64,000 nucleotides of DNA from Inia geoffrensis (Eukaryota; Chordata; Mammalia; Artiodactyla; Iniidae): contig CM070904.1 in NCBI GenBank assembly GCA_036417435.1, positions 60,830,408 to 60,894,407 on the forward strand, in the 5' to 3' direction. The position numbers and the translations under genes are program-made. This document shows, piece by piece, positions 1-12,100 of the stretch. Position 1 is the stretch's first letter. The number at the start of each line of letters is the position of its first letter. The notes under the pieces are model-generated. The model saw only the letters and a program-made list of their open reading frames with translations. It did not search any database and was not told where the DNA came from.

Positions 1-200
1 TCTTTTTAAATCAGTCATCCTAGCTTATCTTTCTCCCAAACTGGTTTTCTCCTGACTGGCATCACAGATTTAATCTCCCGTTGGAAAGAAAACATTTAAT
101 CCATTAGTTTATCTTTTGGAAACATCTTTTTTTGGGCAACAGTAACATCTGAGAGTTGAACTCTGTTTTATATTACTTATTACCTTGTTTTATTTCCTAG
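1..200 (+). other. PKP4: PKP4 intron, 3' end
   Basis: This is the end of the intron before the first visible exon. It closes with a T-rich tract and TTTCCTAG at the acceptor. No repeat or other feature is seen. Confidence 0.8.
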
Positions 201-351
201 TTTGCAGCGTACATCCGAGCAGCTGTCCGCAAAGAAAAAGGGCTCCCCATCCTTGTAGAACTTCTGAGAATGGATAATGATAGAGTTGTTTCTTCTGTGG
301 CGACTGCCTTGAGGAACATGGCCCTAGATGTCCGCAACAAGGAGCTCATAG
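201..351 (+). CDS. PKP4: PKP4 coding exon 1 of 7 in window (armadillo repeat)
   Basis: 151 nt, entering in phase 0 and leaving with one base of the next codon. It translates from [16 protein letters not shown] to VRNKELI. The pattern of hydrophobic residues ([16 protein letters not shown]) is that of armadillo helices 2 and 3. The acceptor is TTTCCTAG and the donor is ATAG|GTACGT, a good GT site. The upstream boundary is set by AG placement and by the exact join with known PKP4 sequence. Confidence 0.95.
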
Positions 352-3061
352 GTACGTTCTGGTGACCAGGTGAGCTATAAAGAGAGAAACAACAGCGTTT
401 ATAAAACTCTTCTTCTGATTTCTAAAAATATGACACTTACAATGATTAGCAACTCAGTCCTAGTCCCCGGTGTCTTGGCATGTTTGGTGCCCGTGTGTCT
501 GTCCTTTCTGACCATTCCTTTTCAGCAAGAGGCAGGCTCATTCGTTAAACACTGGATCAGGAAGGTAAATATTCAGAAGAGCTAGCAATTTGTCATACAT
601 TATAAAACTGCTTGGTAGATTTGGTGTATCTGTTTCCCCAGAGAGTCATTTCTTGAACAACCAACAAGGTTTAATTCTCCCTTTTCTGATTTTTGAGACA
701 TATCTGCTAATTCTCCAACACTACCGTGTTCTAAATTAAAAAAAAGAAATCACATGAATGTTTTATAGCTTTTCCCTCTCACATCTATGTAAGTGCTCGC
801 CTTAAAACAGAGGCACTGTTCCAAGGCCTGACCCCAGGGCAGGGTCAGGATGAGGATAAGGCAAGTGAGGCACACAGGGTGCAAAATTTTAGGAGCCATT
901 CACCCTTGGGTCCATCCAGATGTCGGGTTGGTGCTTGCATGAACTTGAGAATGAGTGCCTCTTCAAAGTTGTGCACCCACGGCAGCTTAGCTTGCTTGCC
1001 TCCAGAGCATGGCCACATCCCAAGCAGAGTGTGGGGAAAAGAAAAGATCAGACACCCTCCAGTGGACCTCAGGTTAAACCCTGGATGTGCTGCTCACTGG
1101 CTGTATAACCTGGAGTGTCCTGGATGGAGCCCATGTGGGCTTCATTCCTTCATCTGAATTGAAAACTCTCCCTTGGTTCCCATCTCTGAAAGGGAGCTGC
1201 CCGTGCCTGCGCTCGTCACCGTGGGCTTGCTGTGAAAATGCCCCTTGTAAACCCCCCAGCTCCACGCCAGTCCCACAGCCGATGACAGGTCAGGGGAGAA
1301 GGAGGGAAAATTTGACAAGATCTTACGTGGATTAGTGAATATATATTGAACTCATATTAAAATACACCTGCCATGATAGAGCAAGACAAAGGTGTAGAGA
1401 GAAGAGGAACAAGGACAACAATGTTTACCTCAGAGTGTGTCTACGAGGAGTCACCACGGCCCCTCACACGGTGCCTGGTAGACATGCTATTTTAAATTAT
1501 TGCCTGGATTAACCTGCTCTTAAAACACTGTCTCTTTGGGCCAAATTGTACCCCCCGGAGAGGAAAGGAGGCTCTTCCATGCCCTGTTCATAGCCAGCTC
1601 ATGCCTGATTCCAATAGATGTGTTATAGCTCCAAGATCCCACATTTCCTTGAGAGAAATCCTTTAGGTCCCTAAAAAGATATTTTTAAAGTTATTTCTGT
1701 TACATCTATAATTATTTGAATTTCTCATAAGAAGCCCGTATAGTTTGGGAGTTCTTAATGCTAAAAAACAGTGTTGGCCACACACACCTTGTGTCCTGTC
1801 ATTCCACAAATGGGAGGAGAGAGATGGGAGAGCAGAGGGTGCACAACCAGCTCCATGAGTGCTAAGACCTTGCGGAAGAACGAATGTGTATTCAGGGGCC
1901 TCGCCTTCCCTCGGTGCATCCCTGTGTTTTCTGTGAATGTCCTCACCCCCTTTTAAACTTTCACGCGTGTTTTCCCTCTCCGCTGATGAGCATTATTTTA
2001 CCCAGCTGGAGTACTCTTGAGCTGTTTCAGGAGTCACTTTTTCTTGTTTCCCCATGAAGATCCCTTCCCTCCTGTGTGGTCTGAGCCCCTCCCATATTCA
2101 GTATTTGGCTCTGATTTACCCAGCACTTCTGTTCCTAAGAACCATGCCCTTCTCTGACCTCTTCACTCTCTCCTCACATCCGTCACCAGCACTAGCCATG
2201 GACTTTCTCTCCAGAGCCGTTTTTCACGAGGAGACAAAGTTCTGTCAGTTCACAAAAGTTGCTGCATACTCAACTGAGTCTGACCAAGCCAGCTGTCTGG
2301 GCTGCAGGCTCTGAAGGGACCACTGGGGTCACTCACAGACCGAGTGACTGGCCTTCTCCCAAGCCTCCAGAGTGCAATTTAAAATTGTGCCGTAGCAAAG
2401 TGACGAATTACATGTCGTGGACCTTTTGGTCATTCGTGAGTATTCAGAATCACCAGTGCTAACTTATCATCTGTTCTTAAAAAGCCAGAAAAATTTATCT
2501 TCTGGCTTACAGTGTCATCACTGCTTTTCCACTCTTCCTAACAATGTTCTCTGTTGAGTTATGCCCACGTCTTCACTTTGATGTGCTGTAAATTATGCGG
2601 CGTGTACTCAGGCCCTGTCTTCTCCTGCTTGCCATTGTATATAAATAGGTCTTCAATAAAAACCCCATTTAGCATCCACTCAGTTATTAGCATAGGGAGA
2701 AAAGCTAAGAAAATATTTACTCGAGCTTTAGTTAATTTCTTTTGTCTGCAGTACAGTTATTCCTGTTTGTCAGTCAGTAATTGAAATGGAAAAAGCTTGA
2801 GATAATCTCTTTTTGGAGAAGAGTAAGGGGAATTGAGGATCTGTACGGAAATGCCTCAGTAGCGAAGGGACACCCCAGCCTGGTCCTGTCGGGAACTTTA
2901 TTATTGCACTACTCCTGGGACGTAACATACCCATAATCTTCATACCAGAAATATACTTCTGTCTTCTTTAAAAGAAACGAGCATGTTGTTACTGATGTCA
3001 GACCAACTGATATAAACCCTCAACTTGATAAAAATGTGGGATGAATTGGGAGATTGGGATT

Positions 3062-3120
<59 letters not shown>

Positions 3121-6100
3121 CAATATGTATAAAATAGATAACTAATAAGAACCTGCTGTATAAAAAAATAAAATTCAAATTTTTGAAAAAAAAAAAAAAT
3201 GTGTAACTGTACCCAGTTCACATGTTGAGATCTAGAAAGTTTTCATGAATTGTTTGGCAGCCTTACTTGGTCCAGCTTAAAACTTATTCAAAGAAAAGTT
3301 TTTAAAAGTTTTAAGAGGAAGTTGTAATTCCTATATGATGCATAGGAACTGAATGGAGAATAAAATTTACTATCATAATTCCTTTATTCTTGCTGTTAAT
3401 GAAAATAGTGGAACTAAAGCAACTTGATTGTTATACCCAGTTTTATACCCTGATTTACATTTTCTTTCAGCAATTTGCAGTAAGGTTTTATAAACCAGTC
3501 ATTTCCTCTAGCGGCATATGGCCATAGATGTTAACCTGCCCCGTACAGTTAAAATGTTTGTCATTTCCTTCTTTACCATGGATTTTTTCTTTCCTGTTAT
3601 TGTCTCTTTTGAGGTTTTGTTTTCAAGAGACTGCACAGTCACAACCTTTCAATGACAACAATAACAAAAACCAGGTCCCTTCCAAAAGTGGAATGAGCTC
3701 TCTTTTGCCTCGGGCAGGTAAATACGCCATGCGAGACCTGGTCAACAGGCTCCCGGGTGGCACCAGCCCCAGCGTGCTGTCGGATGAGACCGTGGCAGCC
3801 ATCTGCTGCGCCCTGCATGAGGTCACCAGCAAGAACATGGAGAATGCCAAGGCCCTGGCTGACTCGGGGGGCATAGAAAAGCTGGTGAACATAACCAAGG
3901 GCAGAGGAGACAGGCAAGTCTACTGCAAGGAGACGCCAGCGCCAGGCCCTCATTCCTGTGACAAGGGCCTTGGTTGAGGATACGTTGCTTATTGGGAAGG
4001 ATTTATTTGTGCACTTCTCACGTGCCGATAAGCTAAGCGGTTTCCAGCAGTTAAAACCTGTTTTTTTTGCTGGGAGAGGTATCTGTGGCCCCTTTTCTGC
4101 TCTTTATTTTCTTGGAGCATCCCTCACCCCTACCGTCGTTCCCGTCCCTAAAGCCACATTTGGCCATTTTGACTCCTGGAAGAATCAGACATTTCATGAG
4201 GAGGAGGAAATCCTGGGGCCCCGTCTCCCTTGGACCTTTGGCTCTGCTCCAGGCTCCAGGGCCTGTTCTGCAAGAACATCTTCTTAAATCCTCGGTTCTG
4301 GGATTATTTCCTCCCAGAAGGTCCTAAAATCACCACGTGCCCCAGAGCCAGAGCCTGTTGTGTGGCCTCAGGATGTGCCCTGGGCTTGGATCACACGTCT
4401 CTTGTGGGTGACAGCCAAGTGATGAAGTAGCAGAAGTAGGGATTAGAGGATTGGTGGCAAAAATTGAAGGTTTCTTGTCACGGAGCGATAGCAGTGACTG
4501 AATTTGCCCTAGTATCAGATCAGAGAATCCTTCAAGGAAGCGGCAAGCGTAGGGCTGCTTGTCCCATTCTCGACACAACAGAACGGTAGCCTCCCGATCA
4601 GTAGTAAAACAGCCCACCCGTCTCCCCACTCTCCTGCTGCACAAGGCAGTGGCTTCCCCGGGGTTATTTACGACCCCCTCTGGCATCTGACAGCCCCCGG
4701 AGCGGGTGCCTTGTCTTTTCATTCACTGCTGCATCCTCGGTATCTAGAACAAAGACTGGCCCATACTAGTAAACATTTATTAATTGGCTGAGTGTCAGTA
4801 CTAGAACTCACACTATATATACTTTTTTTTTTTTTTTTTTTTTTGCGGTACGCGGGCCTCTCACTGTTGTGGCCTCTCCCGTTGCGGAGCACAGGCTTTG
4901 GACGCGCAGGCTCAGCGGCCATGGCTCACGGGCCCAGCCGCTCCGCGGCATGTGGGATCTTCCCGGACCGGGACACGAACCAGTGACCCCTGCATCAGCA
5001 GGAGGACTCTCAACCACTGCGCCACCAGGGAAGCCCCTGTGTATACTTGTGAAGAATATTGTAGCACATCATATTCTCACCCCGCAGAAACCACAGCTAC
5101 CAACATTATTCATATTTCCTTTCAGTCCTTTTCTCTTAGGTATCTTTTTTTATCTCATTAGTAATAAGTGCACACACACTCATTTTTATTTCAAAGGAAA
5201 CGAAACATTACAGATAAAGCTAAGGCCCTGGTCCACTAACTCCCCCTCCAGCTCCCTTGCCCTCTTCTTAAGAGTAACCGAAATCACATTTAGTGCTCCT
5301 AAAATTGTGTGAGATAGCCTTTATTCGTGAAAGGCATAAGAACAGGCTGGAGATGCTGAACCAGTGCCAAAATCTTTGTATATTGAAAAAAAAGTCTAAT
5401 TTTTTTTTTTTTTTTCAAAACAAGAGATTCAGACAACCTGGATCAAATCAAGCTGTCTTCTGAACATACACTTACTTTCTTTTTGATTCACTCACCAAGC
5501 TTCTATCTCTTGCCCACCTGCCACATGCTACAGCAGTGAGCAGTTCACACCTGCCCGCAGGTAGCTTACATTCCATGGGTGGAACAGACAAGGTACCAGT
5601 GGAATGAGCAGCGCCTGTGGATGGTGCTGAGTGAAGGGCAAGTAATAAAATCGGGGACAGTGGTAGGGCATGCCAGGGTGAGGAGGGGTTGTCACAATTT
5701 CAGACACACTGGTCGGGAAGGCTTCAGGGAGAGGGGAGGTAATAACTGACCTTGTTTTCCAAATCAAACACTAGAGCACCTAGACACATCTGTTTACAAA
5801 GAGGCACAAATGACAAGAAGGCAGTGAACATGTTTTATATGAAGGCCTAATAATGGGGGTGGGGGGGTAACTTAAGTTAACTTGGGAGGGTCCTCAGACA
5901 CTTGAGGTGTGTGATCATGGTCAGAAGTCGTGGGCTCATCCCGACCACAGCTTCTGACCACAGAGCCAAGTGCCTGTGAGCCTCTCTTTGGTCCTTGCCA
6001 CCTCTGGCCAGCCCTGAACGTGACTGACTCCCAGGTACACCTGATTCCTTGGTGGTGGTTTCTAGCAGCAGCCTCCTTGCCCCCTGGTCCTTGGAGTGAT

Positions 6101-9100
6101 GGCCTCTTGGCCATTGCTTTGCTGCCAGAGTCTCTTCAAGTGGAGCCGCCCACATTCATTAACATCCCCGCCCTCTCCCTAGATCATCTCTGAAAGTGGT
6201 GAAGGCAGCAGCCCAGGTCTTGAATACATTATGGCAATATCGGGACCTCCGGAGCATCTATAAAAAGGTAACTTACAAGAATAGCTCTGGCATAATTAGC
6301 ATTCATCAGAGCACACACTCGTAATCACTTATTGTAATGAAATGGCATTATCCACTTTGAGAGGTTTCTTTTCCTCTTAACTCCACAGGATGGGTGGAAT
6401 CAGAACCATTTTATTACACCTGTGTCAACATTAGAGCGAGACCGATTCAAATCACATCCTTCGTTGTCTACCACCAACCAACAGATGTCACCTGTCATTC
6501 AGTCAGGTCAGTGGGTAAACTCCCCTTCTTGGTGAGAGCATTTGTGTGACAGAACATTGTTTCCCATCCGGAGATCGAACGTACGCTGATTAAGCCTGTC
6601 ACCTCCAAACACTGAGGAAAGGAGAGTTTGCTCTTCAGGCTGAAAGCCTTCTTTGGGAATTACATGCTATTGTATACAGCAGACCCACTCTCCTCCTTCC
6701 GTTTTAGAAGTTTATGTAAGTTTACACCAACTGTGGCGCATAAAAGTATCCCGGGGTCCTGAATAGCATCTGTTCCCCCTAAGATTCTGCTTCACTAGGT
6801 TTGCAAAGGGGCCTGGGAACCTGCATTTAATAAGCCGGCCCAGTGATGCGGATACAGGAGAGTGGACGAACACACTTTGAGAACCACTAGGTTGTGCCTG
6901 AAAATGGCTGCCCTTGCCTGCCTGCAGGCCATAAATCTGAAATCTCTTCAAAGTGATTTTTTCGTTTTCTTGGTGAAAACTCTTAGAAAGAATCCCTTAG
7001 ACGCGAGCTTTAGACCCACAGCCTGGGAGAGCCGTGATCTCCACCTGTGCCTGACTCCTCAGCCGTTAAAGCTCCATCCCCTGGCTGCTTTCCAGACCCC
7101 CAGCATCCATGGCTAATGGGAACAGGCCCTGCAGGTGGCTTTACAGGAATTCCCTTTGATTTGCAAGTTGGGAATCTTGACAGCCACACTACCTACATAT
7201 TGGTGGTGTTTAATTTGGTAGAAAGAATGTATTGAGGCTCAGACTGGGTTTTGGGGGGGTTTTTTTGCATGTAAGAACAGAATCTTACTACCAAGTCGAT
7301 TCGATTCAGTCCTGTAAATTTAATTCTTAACTAAATGGAACAGGAAAAGTAATAAATATCTTTTTTTATTTGGCTTTAAATCTCCCATTTTGACATATAA
7401 ATATTACCTGTTATATTCAACTGTGCTCCTGCTGGCAGTCTTATTTCTCATGTGGACAAATGTGACCAAAAAGACTAATATATGACTGGTGGTTCTTGTC
7501 ACATAGTTGGATGTCTCTGCTTGTACGAGGAATTTTAAAAAATTATCTCTGCCTACTGCATATGGTGTATATTTATGTCTTAGTTTTTAAATTATGAGTT
7601 GTTTTCTTCAAAGAGACCTCTGCTTGGTTTTTGACACATCTTGCTGGGTTCCCAGGTGTAGCCTGAGGCTGTCTTGCTTTATAAAAATGCTCAGGATTCT
7701 TTAGAGACTCAGGAAGAGGGGTTCCCCGGGGAAGAAAGCGAGTTTTCTGTTTAACAAAAGGCATGTGTACAGGCAAAAGAGTAATTTCAGACAAATCAGG
7801 ACATAGTCACTAAGCGATGAACTTGTTTTGAGGACCTCCTAAATATACACACTGGACAGTACTGACGGGCCCCGTCCAAGCTCCTAGGTCCCTCTCTGGA
7901 TTCCATTTGAAGGTAGGATCTGATTCACACTTGTTTCTCCATTTATTCTGAGGATTGATCATCCGTCCCTCAGCACTAGCACGGTATCTGCTTATGGGCA
8001 CATCTCATATCTTGCTGATGTAATTATGGGAGGCAGGTGGCGATGGCCTCTGTCCTCCTACCTTGTAGAAAGTAGGCAGGATGAGAAGCACATAGACACT
8101 GCCCATGCATGCTCACTGTGTGTCAGTGAAGTGACTTTCTAGGGAAAATATTTTGATGTCAGTCTTCGTCTGAAAGCATCAATGCACACAAAACCACTGG
8201 TAGCAAGGCCTGGGGCCTGCCGCTTTGAAGTGGATCCAGTGAATAAGTGACCACTCTTAATTACAAGATACTTCAGTGCAAGCAAGATGGGTTTTTTAAT
8301 GAGAAAAAGAAGATGTTTTCCTTCTGTGCAAAAATGTCCCAGCAGGACACCCATGGGTAGACATGTTATTATGAAATGTTTGGCTCCAGCTGGGATAAAA
8401 AAGCTGGGCCTTTGTGAGGCCTGGGCTTCTCAGCACCATGAGCTTGATGAGCAGGGCTTACGGAGTTTATAAATTTCCCTGACAGCTGATCACCATAAAA
8501 AGAATTATAAATTTTATGGGCTGGGCACTCTTACTCAAACACATTTAGAGATGCAGATATTTCTGAAATCATCAGAAATCAAAACATGCCATAAAACATC
8601 TACTTACTGAAGAGCTATACATAACGGATAATAGATGGGTGTGTTACAAGTAAGTGAACTGAGATCATAAAGCAGCAAATGTAACTCTTGCATGACTGGG
8701 AAGTTACCATCGCTCAGTTTCAAAGGCCCAAGCAGGTGGTTGAGACCCACCGTGTCAGTGGGGAAGCCGCATGATCCCTGCACCACGTGCTGTGGCTTTC
8801 TAGCAAGCTTGGGGGTTGACAGCTCTGATCCTCACAGTGGCCGGCCTGCAGGTCACCTTCCAGAGACCCAGGGCTGGCTGCCCTACAACTCACAGCACCT
8901 CTAAGAGCTGACTTTAGTGCCAGCCACGTGCACTTCTAATTACTGACCTTTGTTTTTCCAGAGGGGACTTTCTAGAGACACTGACAGCCTGATTTCTCTT
9001 TCTTCTCTCTCTCCCTCCTCCTCTTGCCTCTCCCTTCAGTCGGCAGTACCTCTTCCTCACCAGCACTGTTAGGAATCAGAGACCCTCGCTCTGAATACGA

Positions 9101-12100
9101 TAGGACCCAGCCACCTATGCAGTATTACAGTAGCCAAGGGGATGCCACACATAGAGGCCTGTACCCTGGTAAGACGCCAGTCGGGTGTGTGATAGAGTAT
9201 CTCGAAAAGCCGCGTGTCCCCAGGCACTTGGCCGGTGGCCTGGGAGATAACCTCTGCCTGCAATGAGATGGTCCCCCAGCAGCAAACCATGGTCCAGTCG
9301 CTCCATCTCCTGCTTCAGGGCCTTTTCCACTTGTTTTAAGTAAAAACAAGTGAGGGTAGTGGTCTGGTGACCGCACATAAAATGAGCACTGTATCCAAAC
9401 GAGAAAGCATTTCCGACTCCCCTGCAGCGCAGGCCCTTTGTCCTGCCCCCTCCCCACTCCCCTGTGTGTTCCAGAACCCTGAGCTCTGTGACACTTGGCA
9501 GGCCCACATCTCCTGGACTGACTCATAAATTCAAACCTGCGGATGGAGATTAATTCCATTTACATTTTTGTGGAAAAGAGTTTGGATGAATAACAAAATA
9601 TATAACGGGATTCTCCTCAGAGTGATTATTTTTTAAGAATAACAGAAATGATGTTGCCCAGTATTAATATTTTTATGTCCTATTCAGAAAGCCCTGCATA
9701 TAATTTACTTACAGAAGGCCAACCTGAAGGGTTACCAAGGTTTCCTATTGTCTCCATTCTCAACTATGTTGCAAATTAGTACTCTACAGGTTTCAAATAA
9801 AGCAGTGTGAGCTACCAAAAAAGGCGGGGGGAACCCTCCTTTCTCAACAACAACAACAAAAACTGTTTCTTAAAAAGAAAGAAAGAAAAGCTGGTGGCAA
9901 TTTAACAACTGCTGGGGGAGCAGTCTCAGTTGTGCTGTTGTCTTTAAGATTGTGATTTCACAGGACTGTTTACTAATCAACTACTGTTACTATGGCAATT
10001 AATAGCTCAGAAAATTGCAGATGCTACATTTCAAACACCGAGCTCTTTGCAGAGGAAATGCACATACCAACTGAAGTGCATTGTTGCTTCAGGTTTGCGG
10101 CAGCCTGCTTTATTTTAAAGATCGCCTCCTTAGCATGCACGCCCTTCTGTATCTTCTTTGCTTGCTTCAATAAACTAATTTGCCTCAAATATGTTTCATT
10201 TTCCTCATTAAAAAAAAATAAAAATCTTTGCTAGCCTTAACAGTACTAGAAGGGTAACCAATGACATCATTGGGAGTCTACTATGGACTCATGAAGACAG
10301 CTATCTGATTACCAGGTTCTTTTTGTTTTGAAACATACTTCAGTATGGTGCACACAAGAATGTGCCCCCAGGTGGCCGGCCTGTTAGAACACACCTGTGC
10401 CTGCTCCTTCCAGGACCTGGGATTTTGAATCAACGCTGTTCTGAGGGCATGGAGCTTGTTCCACTGTGTTTCCCTACCCCCTCATCTGACCCAGTTCTCT
10501 AGCTCAGAGCCCTGGAAAAGCCGTGTTCCTTGGCGCAGGGAGCAAGTCTGCTCTTCAGAGCCAGCCAGGGAAATCTTCACAGGTGGGAAGAGCTCCCCAC
10601 GGTGACCAGAGGTTGAGAAGGAACCCTTTTTGGATGAGCTATGCATTGGCATTGCTTTTTGGAGAAACACACAGCCTCTCTTTGCCGTATTCATTAGCCC
10701 CTAAGAACCCTGGGTAAGCAGCCAGCAGGCTTGATCCAGGGCACCCAGGCTGCTGACTGGTCCGGGGCTGTGCTGGCACCGGGGAAGGCAGGGCCTGTCG
10801 GGGACGCCACCAGCCCTAGAGCAGGGAGTCCACACAACCTAATGGAACAGAGTAATGAGCACTAGTTTTAATTTCGTAAAATATTTTCTTACAGGCTCCA
10901 GCAAACCTTCACCAATTTACATCAGTTCCTATTCCTCACCAGCAAGAGAACAAAATAGACGGCTACAGGTGAATTTGCAATATCATTTTTACAGAAGGCC
11001 GATTAGCAGGGATCAACACAGTAAGGGGTCCGCGCCGGTTGACTTACCTGAGCTGGGCCCACCCGGCAGGGGCCGAGGAGCTTTCCCCGGGGGATCTCTG
11101 CTCCTCGGAAGCTCATCCGTGGTTTAAGCAAATCACTTCCACAATAGCCTTATATCCTTGCATATCCGAATTGGTGCCACCATGCCACTGATGGCAACCA
11201 GCTGAGAAGTCTTTAACTCCTATTCTTTGCCCAGCAATTTCTTTCTCCCACCTTTTTTTTTTTTTTCCTGTTAATCTCTAAAATCTCTTCCATCCTGTGG
11301 GTGCGGAACGGTTGGTAAGCACACTTCATTCTCTCTTCTCATTGTTCTTGTTTGTACATCCACCTCTTTCTCCATCTTCATGACTCCCTCCCATCCAAGC
11401 CTCCGTGGTTTGAAAACACCTGAGTCTACAGCCAGATCTCTATTAGGCTCAGCGGTCAGAGTGGACCCGGCCCTGCAGGGGTGAATTCCACTCTCCGTCA
11501 CAATAGGGACTAGTGATTGTAACGTTCAATCTCTGCGTTCATGAGGGGCCTTGACGTTCATTTTGGTCCTTCCTGATGCCAAGTCCACCTGGGCCATCTG
11601 ACCTCTCCTCTTACCTTCCATCAACACATGAGCAGCTGGGGGTTTCCCAAACAAGCCTGTATCCTGCTCTGCAGAAAAGGATGCTCTTAGACCTCCCTTC
11701 ACATCATCTTTTCTCTGTAGATGGAAGAGGAACCTCTCAAGTTACTCATAATCTTCTTTAGCCAGGAGAAATAGCCTCAGAATCGTAACTCTAATTAAAA
11801 AGCAAGTTTAGCTCTGAAATCCTTATAATATTGGAATGCGTTCAGTTCCAGAGCATGGTGTTGATACCTATGTGATAAATATGTTACATCTTACTAAGAG
11901 GGGGATTTGGGCATGATCGGGGGAAAGACAGACATTAGAACCATTACGGTTTTTCTCCAAACATATTTGAAGAAATTAATGTGAGGTCAGAGATAAGACA
12001 ACACAAAAGAAAATGAGGGCAGGGGTGGATGATGCCCACCTGTGTTTCACCTTGCTTCCTTACAGATGGAGTTATTATTAGCCCCAGCTTGGGGAAGTCT

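Larger units (their letters stand above)
352..3717 (+). other. PKP4: PKP4 intron (3366 bp)
   Basis: GT-AG intron between the first and second visible exons. It holds one truncated L1 3' end with a (TA)n expansion at 3039-3199. The remainder appears unique, with no RNA gene or coding segment. Short open frames across it are unconnected to the gene. Confidence 0.85.

Noticed and set aside
2940..3221. Minus-strand frame with Ile-Tyr repeats
   Set aside because: Translation of the (TA)n microsatellite.
3528..3977. 149-codon frame overlapping a PKP4 exon
   Set aside because: Only the exon part (3718-3913) is PKP4. The flanks are intron read-through on both sides.
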